NCBI GenBank assembly: GCA_003646055.1
Contig: QNDZ01000057.1
Location: 1 to 9,287, forward strand
Direction: 5' to 3'
DNA: 9,287 nucleotides
DNA from: a bacterium
GTDB lineage: Bacteria; Hydrothermota; UBA3072; B12-G15
Part shown: positions 1 to 7,568 of the stretch, piece by piece
How positions within the stretch are numbered: position 1 is the stretch's first letter
Layout of the letters: each line of letters begins with the position of its first letter
Notes under the pieces: generated by a model
What the model was told of the DNA's origin: nothing
Databases searched by the model: none
Seen by the model: only the letters and a program-made list of their open reading frames with translations
Position numbers and translations under genes: made by a program

Positions 1-1230
1 GGTAAGACATCCCTTGGAAGGTCTATTGCAGAGGCACTTGGGAGGAAGTTTGTCAGGGCATCGCTTGGGGGCGTGAAGGATGAGGCTGAGATAAGGGGGC
101 ACAGGAGAACCTATGTTGGGTCTATGCCTGGAAAGATTATACAGGAGATTGCAAGGGCGGGTGTGAACAACCCTGTCTTCCTTCTTGATGAGGTGGACAA
201 GATAGGTGTTGATTACAGGGGGGACCCTGCCAGCGCACTCCTTGAGGTGCTTGACCCAGAGGTGAATCAATCATTTATGGACCACTACATTGAGATTGGT
301 TATGACCTCTCCCATGTTCTCTTCATCACCACTGCCAATGTTACTTATTCAATCCCGCCCCCACTCCTTGATAGAATGGAGATAATCAACCTTCCAGGCT
401 ACCTTGAGTTTGAAAAAATTGAGATTGCAAAGAGGCATCTCATCCCAAAAATAATTGAGGATACAGGTTTAAGGCAGAGGGATTTCAGGGTTTCTGATGG
501 GGTTATAAAGAAGATAATAAAGGAGTACACACAGGAAGCAGGTGTCAGGAACCTTGAAAGGTCCCTGAGAAAGATTGCAAGGAAGATAGCAAGGGAGAAG
601 GCATTTGGTTCCAGAAGAATACCCAGAATAACCACTAAAAATATAGAGGATTTTCTGGGTGTGCCAAAATTCAAGGGTTTCAAGAAGAAACAGGGAGTTG
701 GTGTTGCCACAGGGCTTGCATGGACACCTGTGGGAGGAGAAGTTATACAGGTGGAAACAAGGGTGATGGATGGTGAGGGTAATCTTATACTCACGGGACA
801 GATGGGCGATGTGATGAAGGAGTCTGCAATGGCTGCATTGAGTGTTATAAGGAGCAATTACAAAAGATATGGACTGAACAGGGATTTTTATAGAAAACTG
901 GATGTTCATGTTCATATACCTGAGGGTGCTGTTCCAAAGGATGGTCCATCAGCAGGTGTAACCATTTTCTCATCAATACTCAGTGCACTCACAAAGAAAC
1001 AGACAAGAGGGGATGTTGCAATGACAGGTGAAATCACATTGAGTGGCAGGGTCCTCGGGGTTGGTGGGCTCACTGCAAAACTAATGGCTGCAAGGAGTGC
1101 AGGAATAAAAAAGGTCATTCTTCCTATTGATAATGAAAGGGATATAAAAGAGGTTCCAGAGGCTGTAAAGGCAGGGCTCAATCTGATATTTGTAAAAAAC
1201 ACAGAGGATGTAGTGGAGAATGCCTTCTAA
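1..1230 (+). CDS. lon: ATP-dependent protease Lon (LonA type), 3' part
   Basis: This is the C-terminal 409 residues of Lon, the cytoplasmic AAA+ serine protease that unfolds and degrades damaged and regulatory proteins. The reading frame is open from base 1, so the true start lies upstream. The window opens inside the Walker A loop (GKTS). Walker B follows as FLLDEVDK (Asp63 and Glu64 of the visible part), then the sensor region LFITTANV and the arginine-bearing LLDRME. The protease domain begins near residue 210 (TGLAWTPVGGE). The catalytic Ser is in DGPSAG (codon 949-951, visible residue 317) and the catalytic Lys is in GGLTAK (codon 1078-1080, visible residue 360). Their distances from Walker A differ by only two residues from E. 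coli Lon, so no indel is suspected. The C terminus is about 15 residues shorter than in E. coli. An in-frame GTG at 73 is not a start. The last 11 bases overlap the potassium transporter gene. Confidence 0.97.
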   Translation, partial: GKTSLGRSIAEALGRKFVRASLGGVKDEAEIRGHRRTYVGSMPGKIIQEIARAGVNNPVFLLDEVDKIGVDYRGDPASALLEVLDPEVNQSFMDHYIEIGYDLSHVLFITTANVTYSIPPPLLDRMEIINLPGYLEFEKIEIAKRHLIPKIIEDTGLRQRDFRVSDGVIKKIIKEYTQEAGVRNLERSLRKIARKIAREKAFGSRRIPRITTKNIEDFLGVPKFKGFKKKQGVGVATGLAWTPVGGEVIQVETRVMDGEGNLILTGQMGDVMKESAMAALSVIRSNYKRYGLNRDFYRKLDVHVHIPEGAVPKDGPSAGVTIFSSILSALTKKQTRGDVAMTGEITLSGRVLGVGGLTAKLMAARSAGIKKVILPIDNERDIKEVPEAVKAGLNLIFVKNTEDVVENAF

Positions 1231-2575
1231 GTATCAGGTAAAAAATCCCTCAAGATACATAATATTGGTTTATCTTACAATGATTGTACTTGGAATGATT
1301 CTCTTATCTTTGCCCATTTCCTCAAATGGAATAAGTTCCATTGATGCACTGTTCACTTCAACATCCGCCTTCTGTGTAACAGGTCTGATTGTGAAGGATA
1401 CTGCGGTTGATTTCACGCTCTTTGGAAAGATAGTTATTCTTATACTTATACAGATTGGTGGACTGGGATACATGGCTTTTTCCAACCTTCTCCTGATTAT
1501 GTTCAGGAGGATACCAAACCTGAGGCAGAGAATGGTGGCAAAGGAGGAGTATGGTCTTCTTTCCATGGAGGATATTGCCCAATTTTTGAAGTGGATTGTG
1601 GTAACAACAATTGTTTTTGAGGTTTCTGGTATGATTGTGCTATTCTCAGGGTTTTCACAGTTTCTTCCCTTCAAGGAGGCGTTGAATCAGTCTGTGTTCC
1701 ATTCTGTGAGTGCATTTTGCAATGCAGGTTTCAGTACTTTTTCAACCAACCTGACAGGGTTTTACAGGTATCCTCTGGTGAGCATAACTGTTGCAGTCCT
1801 CGTTATTCTGGGCGGGATTGGTTTTATTGTTTTGAGGGACATTGGTATGAGGCTTTCAGGTAGAAAGAGGTTCCTGGATGTGCATACAAGGATTGTACTT
1901 CTCACCACTGGCATTCTTATCCTTGTTTATACGGGGCTTATTATGTTGACCGAAAGCGGTAACACACTCAAGGGGCTTTCCAGGGGCCATGCCTTCCTTG
2001 CTGGATTCTTCACAGCAATAACACCAAGAACAGCAGGATTTAACCTTGTTAATACTGGTTCGCTACTTCCCATAACACTGCTTCTTGTGGTACTTGGAAT
2101 GTACATAGGTGCATCACCTGGAGGCACAGGTGGAGGGGTTAAGACAACAACCTTTGTGGTTCTCCTTATGTGGTTGAAGAATAGATTGAAAGGTCGTCTC
2201 TACACGAATGTCTTTAAGAGAAGGATTTCAGAACCCACCCTGAACAAGGCATTCCTCCTTCTCTTCCTGTCTGCTCTGTTTATCTTCACAATGACTACCC
2301 TGTTGACATACACAGAGAAAAAGGTGTATAATGAGAGAGGCTTCCTGCCTCTACTTTTTGAAGAGGTTTCTGCCTTTGGGACAGTAGGGTTGTCCATGGG
2401 TTCAGGCCAGAGAAGTGAGGTGAGTCTTGCAGGTGACTTTACTGTTGCAGGGAAACTGATACTGATAGTGACCATGATATTTGGAAGGGCAGGACCACTG
2501 GTTATAGCCGCTTCTCTATTCAGGCCAAGGGAAGAGGTGATAAAGTATCCTGCCGCAAAAATACTCATAGGATAG
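1220..2575 (+). CDS. ktrB: Ktr/Trk potassium uptake system, membrane subunit KtrB/TrkH
   Basis: This 451-residue integral membrane protein is the K+-translocating subunit of a Ktr/Trk system. Its length fits KtrB (about 450) better than TrkH (about 480). The four pseudo-repeats, each a helix, pore loop and helix, are all present. Their filter loops are TSTSAFCVTGL (46-56), SVSAFCNAGFS (162-172), AITPRTAGFN (266-275) and SAFGTVGLS (384-392), with the four filter glycines at 55, 170, 273 and 390. The loop IGASPGGTGGGVKTTT (about 296-311) matches the flexible gate in the third repeat, which is controlled by the RCK partner. The C-terminal segment MIFGRAGPLVIAASL is typical of the family. The ATG at 1220 lies inside the end of lon; GAGG at 1204-1207 is a possible ribosome site, but translation is probably coupled to lon. 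The KtrA gene follows after 7 bases. KtrB proteins are often Na+-dependent; that is not visible here. Confidence 0.95.
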   Translation: MPSKYQVKNPSRYIILVYLTMIVLGMILLSLPISSNGISSIDALFTSTSAFCVTGLIVKDTAVDFTLFGKIVILILIQIGGLGYMAFSNLLLIMFRRIPNLRQRMVAKEEYGLLSMEDIAQFLKWIVVTTIVFEVSGMIVLFSGFSQFLPFKEALNQSVFHSVSAFCNAGFSTFSTNLTGFYRYPLVSITVAVLVILGGIGFIVLRDIGMRLSGRKRFLDVHTRIVLLTTGILILVYTGLIMLTESGNTLKGLSRGHAFLAGFFTAITPRTAGFNLVNTGSLLPITLLLVVLGMYIGASPGGTGGGVKTTTFVVLLMWLKNRLKGRLYTNVFKRRISEPTLNKAFLLLFLSALFIFTMTTLLTYTEKKVYNERGFLPLLFEEVSAFGTVGLSMGSGQRSEVSLAGDFTVAGKLILIVTMIFGRAGPLVIAASLFRPREEVIKYPAAKILIG

Positions 2576-2582
2576 GTGAAGA

Positions 2583-3275
2583 ATGAAGGATGTTGTTGTA
2601 ATTGGGCTTGGAGCCTTTGGTTCAACTGTAGCACTTGAACTTGCAAAGAGGGGTTGCAATGTGTTGGTGATTGACAGGGATGAGGAGCAGGTTGAGGCAC
2701 TCTCCCAGTATGTTGTGAACGCCGTTACTGCGGATGCTACAGACCCAAGGGCACTTAAAGAAGCAGGGGTTGAAAACTTCAAGATAGCGGTTGTGAGTGT
2801 TGGTGAGGATATTGCATCAAGCATACTTATCACAATGAACCTTAAGGAACTTGGTGTTGATTATGTTGTTACAAAGGCCACAACAGAACTTCAGGGAAGG
2901 ATATTGAGGAAGATTGGTGCGGATAAGGTTATCTTCCCTGAGAGGGATATTGCATTGAGAACTGCTGAGAGCATAGCAAACCCCTCAATCTTTGACTATA
3001 TTGAACTTTCACCCTCCTATGGTATAATTGAGATTGTGGCACCACCGCAGGTGATTGGAAAAACATTGAGAGAGAGCCAGATCAGGTCAAAGTATGGGTT
3101 GAATCTGATTGCAATTAAGAGGGAGGTGCCCATTATTGATGAGGGTGGTAAGACTGTTTTAAGCGAAGAGATAATTGTCTCTCCTGCTGGTGATGAGAAA
3201 CTTATTGAGGGAGATGTGCTTGTTTTGATAGGTAAATACGATGATCTGGAGAGATTTAAGAAACTCAGGAGGTGA
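2583..3275 (+). CDS. ktrA: Potassium uptake regulatory subunit KtrA/TrkA (RCK protein)
   Basis: This 230-residue soluble protein forms the cytoplasmic ring that gates the preceding membrane subunit. Residues 1-135 are the RCK_N Rossmann domain. They include the nucleotide-binding loop VIGLGAFGSTVA (Gly8, Gly10, Gly13), Asp31 at the end of strand 2 (LVIDRDEE) and the TADATD motif. The stretches ITMNLKELGV and RKIGADKVIFPERD are classic KtrA sequences. Residues 140-228 are the RCK_C domain (GIIEIVAPPQVIGKTL, then GDVLVLIGKYDDL). One RCK_N/RCK_C pair and about 220 residues define KtrA, in contrast to the doubled TrkA of E. coli. Family members bind ATP/ADP or NAD(H), and some bind c-di-AMP in RCK_C; the ligand cannot be read here. 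AGGTGA at 2574-2579 overlaps the ktrB stop and is the likely ribosome site. Confidence 0.95.
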   Translation: MKDVVVIGLGAFGSTVALELAKRGCNVLVIDRDEEQVEALSQYVVNAVTADATDPRALKEAGVENFKIAVVSVGEDIASSILITMNLKELGVDYVVTKATTELQGRILRKIGADKVIFPERDIALRTAESIANPSIFDYIELSPSYGIIEIVAPPQVIGKTLRESQIRSKYGLNLIAIKREVPIIDEGGKTVLSEEIIVSPAGDEKLIEGDVLVLIGKYDDLERFKKLRR

Positions 3276-3281
3276 TAGAGG
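3267..3281 (+). promoter_or_regulatory. Ribosome binding site region of the TPR gene
   Basis: AGGAGGTGAT (3267-3276) is fully complementary to the 16S rRNA tail and spans the ktrA stop codon. A second GAGG lies at 3278-3281, four bases before ATG 3286. Together they decide the start of the small TPR gene: the alternative in-frame ATG at 3241 has only weak complementarity upstream and would overlap ktrA by 35 bases. Confidence 0.7.
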
Positions 3282-3285
3282 AATA

Positions 3286-3561
3286 ATGAAGAAAGAAATA
3301 GACCCTGGAATCCTTGATGACCTGAAGGAGGTGGGAAGGTTTTACCTTCTCCATCAGAGGTTTAAGGAGGCGATTGAGTCATTGAAGAAGGCGGATGAAT
3401 CCAGTGATGTCCCTGACCCCGAGATTTATTATCTTCTTGGAATGGCCTATGAGAGTATAAGAAATTATGAGGAGGCAAGGAACTACTACGAGAAGGCCCT
3501 TCAGTATGACAAAGATTTTGCACTTGCTAAGGAAAGGCTTGAAAAGATTGTGGGTAAATAA
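3286..3561 (+). CDS. Small two-repeat TPR protein
   Basis: This 91-residue soluble protein consists almost wholly of two tetratricopeptide repeats. Repeat 1 covers roughly residues 11-42 (LKEVGRFYLLHQRFKEAIES) and repeat 2 roughly 45-78 (IYYLLGMAYESIRNYEEARN, then YYEKALQYDKD). Repeat 2 has the standard small and aromatic residues at their usual spacing, Leu51, Gly52, Tyr55, Ala64, Tyr68 and Ala71. A short charged helix closes the protein. TPR repeats bind other proteins, so an adaptor role is likely, but no partner can be named from sequence. It lies 10 bases after ktrA and its stop overlaps the kinase start (TAATG), so it may link the potassium system to the kinase. No signal peptide or membrane helix is seen. 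ATG 3286 is chosen over ATG 3241 because of the ribosome sites just upstream and because the extra 15 residues would merely be ktrA sequence in another frame. Confidence 0.88.
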   Translation: MKKEIDPGILDDLKEVGRFYLLHQRFKEAIESLKKADESSDVPDPEIYYLLGMAYESIRNYEEARNYYEKALQYDKDFALAKERLEKIVGK

Positions 3562-6500
3562 TGAAGATAAAAAGCTGTCCCCTCCCATTAGTGGGACTTG
3601 ATAATGATGGTAAAATTGTTGAACACAATGAAATTCTTTCAAATATCCTTGGTTCAGACATAAAGGGAGCATATCTCAAGGATTTTATCCATCCATCTTC
3701 ATTGAAAACATATGAAAATTTGAGGAAAGGAGAAATTTCAAGGGGAATAGTTGTTGTCTATACTGTTGATGGGGAAAGGGACTTCAGGCTTTACCGAATT
3801 GAAGAGGAGGGAAGGACTGCCTTTGTTTTAGTTGACATCTCAACAGAGATAAAACTTACCTCACTCCTTGAGAAACAGAGGGATTATTTCACTGATTTTC
3901 TGAACTCACTGGATTACGGTGTTCTTATTGTTGATAACCGTATTAAACCCATAGGAAGAAACAAACTTTTCAATAGGATGCTTAAATATGGGGATATGGA
4001 TGAGGAGGGGTTTATTGATAAGTACAAGGAAGACCTTGTGCTTGTTAAGGATTCAAGAAAAGGAAAATCATTCTTTGTAAGATTCAAAGGGAATATGATA
4101 AAGATTCAATTAATACCATTCATTCACAGAGGGGTTATTATACTACTCTCTGATGCAAACCAGTTGATAAGGGTGCAACTCGCTGACAACCTTTTCAGAA
4201 TAGTTGTATCCCAGCCTTTCAAAAAGGCAGTTAAAATGATGGTTAAGGAGATAGTGAATACCCTCCAGATAGATTCAATATCCATAACAGTAACCTTCCC
4301 CCAGTTTGAATTTGCCGCTGGTAAAGGTGAACTTGTTTTTGAAAAGTTTGAAACAGACAGGTATTCAGTTATAATAGGTCTGCCCGGATATCTTGATGAT
4401 GCACTTCTTCAGGGCGTTTTTGAGGATATAAGACTATCCCTTGGTGCACTTTTGAACTCAACCATCCTTGAATCAGAAAGAAACTTCTTCCACAGGGTGT
4501 TCACCCTTTCTGAAAGGCTTTTAACAGCAGAAAGTATTGAAGAGTTTGGGAAGAGACTTAAAACCGGGCTTGAGAGTATAACGGGTCACAGGGTAGGAAT
4601 TGTTTTAACAGAAGATACGAATAAGGTGAAACTGGGAAAAAGATTGATTGGCTTTGAGAGTTTAAAGTTCAATATTTCTGATTGTGAACTTAATGTCTGG
4701 TTAAACTGGGAAGGATTAATAACATTTGAAAGAAGGCTGTTGCTTACATTCCTTGAGATTCACTTTTCAAGGTTCGTGCATAATATGAAGGTTCAGAACC
4801 TCTACAGGAGGTTTGCAAGTCTTTATGAAATGACAAACCTTCTCTTTAATAATGAATTCAAGAAGGTTTATAAAAAGGTTCTCAATCTTGCCACAGGTAT
4901 AGGTGGAGACTATGTCTCTTTGATAAAATTGAGGGGTGATGGTTCAGGTTACTTTGTTTATTCAACAGGTTATTCAGACAAAGAGATTGAAGAGATAAAC
5001 AGACAGCTCAAAGAGATATACACACCCTTCAACAAATATGCATACAGGTTTTTCAATGAAACAATGAGGAAGGGTATGGTATATAAAAGGGTGAAGAAGG
5101 GGACAAACATTGCAAGATTTGTTGTGCATAAGGACATAAAACACCTTTACATGTTTGCGATTGGAAGGGGTTCTCCAGAGCCCTACATTTTTACAGTGGG
5201 GTTTAAGTCGGAAAAGAAGCCTTCACAGGAACAGTTGATAATGTTCTCTGACCTCGCACATCAAATTTCCTTTGTTGGGTTCAGGGATGTTTACAAGAAT
5301 ATGAACAGAGGAGTATCAGTAATACTCAAGACCCTTTCCTCGGTTGATGAGTGGGTGAAGGATGAGGAGGAATTTAGAAAGAACATGATGGGTATTGCAA
5401 AGAAATTGGGTGAAATGATTTCAGCAAAACAGGGTTATTTCTTTAAGGTTGAAAACAGTTATCTTAGACGTGTATTTTTGACAGAAAAAAGGTATGATGA
5501 TGTTCCTGAAAGGATAAAACTCTCATCTGTACCCACTGTAAAAAGGGCTTTGAAAAGGATGGAAACCCTTGTACTGAAAAAAGCATCTGGTGACCATCCA
5601 CTTGTTGATGAGACAGATTTCAGGCCGTTGATGGTGTTTATTCCTTTAGATATTCCTCTTCTTGGTAAATATGTCCTTGTTTACAAGAAGACGGGCTCAA
5701 TACCTTTCACAGAGGATTTGATTAAACTCCTTTCATTGATTGGAATTCTGATAAACACACTGTCCGGGAAATATGCTTCCTTAAGAAAGATACATGAACT
5801 CCTTAGGTTTCTAAAAATGTATCCAGAGAAATCTTCTTTGAAGAAGAAGGGCAGATTCTTTTACATCAAGAAGATGTCAAGGATAAAAAGCAGGAAGGTT
5901 CTTTCTGAGTTGAAACAACATAACTGGGTACGCTCAGGAGATACAATATATTTCAAGATTGAACGCAGTAAGGATGATAATGACATTATGGTTCTGAAGG
6001 GCTTAAAAGATGAGGAAATTAACTGTTTCAGGGAAATTTTAACCCTGTTTGTTAATTCCATATATGAGAAGAGCAGGATTGAGGAATTCAACAGCAAGTT
6101 TATCTCCCTTTCCAAATCACTGAAATCAGTTTCAAGGATGTCACATACAGAGGCAAAGGAAGAGATTCTGAAGGAGATAGTTTCAGCACTGGACCTTGCT
6201 TATGCAGGGCTCTTTATCCGTGAAAATGACTATCTAAAACTTGATTCATTTTATGCCATGGCACCCCAGTCTGTGAAGGACCTCAGGATTCCATTGAAGA
6301 AGGATGCAGTTACAACAAAGGCATTTAATTCTGATAGGCCAATCCTTGTTCAGGATGTTGAAAGGTGTGATTTTTACTTTGAGGGTATAGTGGGTATAAA
6401 GAGTGAACTTGCCATACCAATAACTTTTGGGGATGAAAAACTTGGGGTTCTTGACCTTGGCAGGGAAACAAAGGAGGGCTTTTCAAACCTTGATATACTC

Positions 6501-7568
6501 TTTGCTGAGGATGTGAGCCATCTTTTGAGCGTGTGGCTCTGGATTTTATTAACAGGTGAAAAGATAATAAAAGAGGAAAGATTAACCTCCCTTATTATGG
6601 ATAATATAACCACAGGTCTTATAATAACAGACAGGAGTGGATTGGTGCTCAAATCGAACAGATTTATTGAGGAATGGCTTGGAGAGAACCCTGAAGGAAG
6701 GAATATTGTTGAATATTTTAACCAGGAAACAATGAAGGAGCCACTTGAGGGGAGGTATGTTGACAGGGTTGTTTTCAACTTCAGGGATATGGTATTCGGG
6801 TACAGTGGCGCTCCCATGTATGATGAAAGCGGGAGGATAATAGGTGGGCTTTATATTATCAGAGATCTGACAGAAATCAGGGAAATGGAGGAGAGAATTA
6901 AGAGGCAGGAGAGACTTGCTGCACTTGGTGAGATGTCGGCAGGGATGGCACACGAGATTAAGAATCCTCTGGCAGCAGTAAAGGCAGGTATAGAGTATCT
7001 TATGCGTGGTGTTATAGAAGAGGAAAAGATTGAAAGTTTTAATCTTATAATGAAGGAGATCGACAGGGTTGACAGGATAGTTAAGGGCATGCTTGCATAT
7101 GCAAGGAGACCCCCATTGAGGATGAAGGAATTTGACATATGTGAGTGTGTTGAAAAGGTTCTTGCCATCTATGGAATAAACAGCAGGGAGAAGAATATCA
7201 GGGTTGAAGTTCATTGTGTTGGTAATATAATAATGTATGGAGATGAAGACCAGATTACAGAGGTTATAACCAATCTATTCCTGAACGCAGTTGAGGCGAC
7301 GCCTGAGGGTGGTAAAATCTGGATAGAGATTGAAGAAAAGGATGAGCAAGTGGTAATTAGAGTATCAGATAATGGTCCTGGTATTTCAGAAGAGGTGAAG
7401 GAAAAAATATTTAATCCGTTCTTTACCACCAGGAGCCAGGGAACAGGACTTGGTCTTTCAATCACACACAGGATAGTCACCGACCATGGTGGTATGATAA
7501 GGGTTGAGAATAACAGAGAAGGTGGTGCAACATTCATAGTAATACTACCCAGGAGGAAAAATGGATGA
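3561..7568 (+). CDS. Large soluble PAS/GAF sensor histidine kinase
   Basis: This 1335-residue kinase has no transmembrane segment, so it should sense in the cytoplasm. By eye, the order is PAS (about 5-95), PAS (111-200), and a long array of GAF-like units separated by amphipathic helices (about 208-305, 310-408, 412-575, 580-735). A shorter unit (740-838) follows, then one well-formed GAF (842-995), a third PAS (1004-1105) and an NtrB-like kinase core. The H box is GEMSAGMAHEIKNPL with phospho-acceptor His1131; the HExxN pattern (Glu1132, Asn1135) also suggests phosphatase activity. The ATPase domain has N box NLFLNAVEAT (Asn1242), G1 DNGPGIS (Asp1270), F box FNPFFTT and G2 GTGLGLS (1294-1300). 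All boxes are intact, so it should be active. It starts at a TAATG overlap with the TPR gene and has little Shine-Dalgarno sequence, pointing to translational coupling. Its last 8 bases overlap the response regulator gene, its probable partner. Domain limits in 208-838 are uncertain and the ligands are unknown. Confidence 0.93.
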   Translation: MKIKSCPLPLVGLDNDGKIVEHNEILSNILGSDIKGAYLKDFIHPSSLKTYENLRKGEISRGIVVVYTVDGERDFRLYRIEEEGRTAFVLVDISTEIKLTSLLEKQRDYFTDFLNSLDYGVLIVDNRIKPIGRNKLFNRMLKYGDMDEEGFIDKYKEDLVLVKDSRKGKSFFVRFKGNMIKIQLIPFIHRGVIILLSDANQLIRVQLADNLFRIVVSQPFKKAVKMMVKEIVNTLQIDSISITVTFPQFEFAAGKGELVFEKFETDRYSVIIGLPGYLDDALLQGVFEDIRLSLGALLNSTILESERNFFHRVFTLSERLLTAESIEEFGKRLKTGLESITGHRVGIVLTEDTNKVKLGKRLIGFESLKFNISDCELNVWLNWEGLITFERRLLLTFLEIHFSRFVHNMKVQNLYRRFASLYEMTNLLFNNEFKKVYKKVLNLATGIGGDYVSLIKLRGDGSGYFVYSTGYSDKEIEEINRQLKEIYTPFNKYAYRFFNETMRKGMVYKRVKKGTNIARFVVHKDIKHLYMFAIGRGSPEPYIFTVGFKSEKKPSQEQLIMFSDLAHQISFVGFRDVYKNMNRGVSVILKTLSSVDEWVKDEEEFRKNMMGIAKKLGEMISAKQGYFFKVENSYLRRVFLTEKRYDDVPERIKLSSVPTVKRALKRMETLVLKKASGDHPLVDETDFRPLMVFIPLDIPLLGKYVLVYKKTGSIPFTEDLIKLLSLIGILINTLSGKYASLRKIHELLRFLKMYPEKSSLKKKGRFFYIKKMSRIKSRKVLSELKQHNWVRSGDTIYFKIERSKDDNDIMVLKGLKDEEINCFREILTLFVNSIYEKSRIEEFNSKFISLSKSLKSVSRMSHTEAKEEILKEIVSALDLAYAGLFIRENDYLKLDSFYAMAPQSVKDLRIPLKKDAVTTKAFNSDRPILVQDVERCDFYFEGIVGIKSELAIPITFGDEKLGVLDLGRETKEGFSNLDILFAEDVSHLLSVWLWILLTGEKIIKEERLTSLIMDNITTGLIITDRSGLVLKSNRFIEEWLGENPEGRNIVEYFNQETMKEPLEGRYVDRVVFNFRDMVFGYSGAPMYDESGRIIGGLYIIRDLTEIREMEERIKRQERLAALGEMSAGMAHEIKNPLAAVKAGIEYLMRGVIEEEKIESFNLIMKEIDRVDRIVKGMLAYARRPPLRMKEFDICECVEKVLAIYGINSREKNIRVEVHCVGNIIMYGDEDQITEVITNLFLNAVEATPEGGKIWIEIEEKDEQVVIRVSDNGPGISEEVKEKIFNPFFTTRSQGTGLGLSITHRIVTDHGGMIRVENNREGGATFIVILPRRKNG
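7551..7556 (+). promoter_or_regulatory. Ribosome binding site of the response regulator
   Basis: AGGAGG sits four bases before ATG 7561, inside the last codons of the kinase (it encodes Arg-Arg). It gives the response regulator its own strong initiation site in addition to coupling through the 8-base gene overlap. Confidence 0.85.

Noticed and set aside
1127..1148. TTGATA followed by TATAAA near the end of lon as an internal promoter for ktrB
   Set aside because: The spacing between the two boxes is 10 bases rather than about 17, and both lie in conserved lon coding sequence.
399..1202. Reverse-strand open frames across lon (399-857, 469-915, 912-1202)
   Set aside because: They lie opposite a well-conserved Lon frame with intact motifs, and their translations have no recognisable domain; they are shadows of the codon bias on the other strand.
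3241..3285. A longer form of the TPR protein starting at ATG 3241
   Set aside because: It would overlap ktrA by 35 bases with only a weak ribosome site, while ATG 3286 has GAGG four bases upstream and AGGAGGTGAT just before that.
6374..7537. Several reverse-strand open frames opposite the kinase core, including a 210-codon one at 6582-7214
   Set aside because: The + strand here encodes intact PAS, HisKA and HATPase motifs. The antisense translations are low-complexity or patternless.
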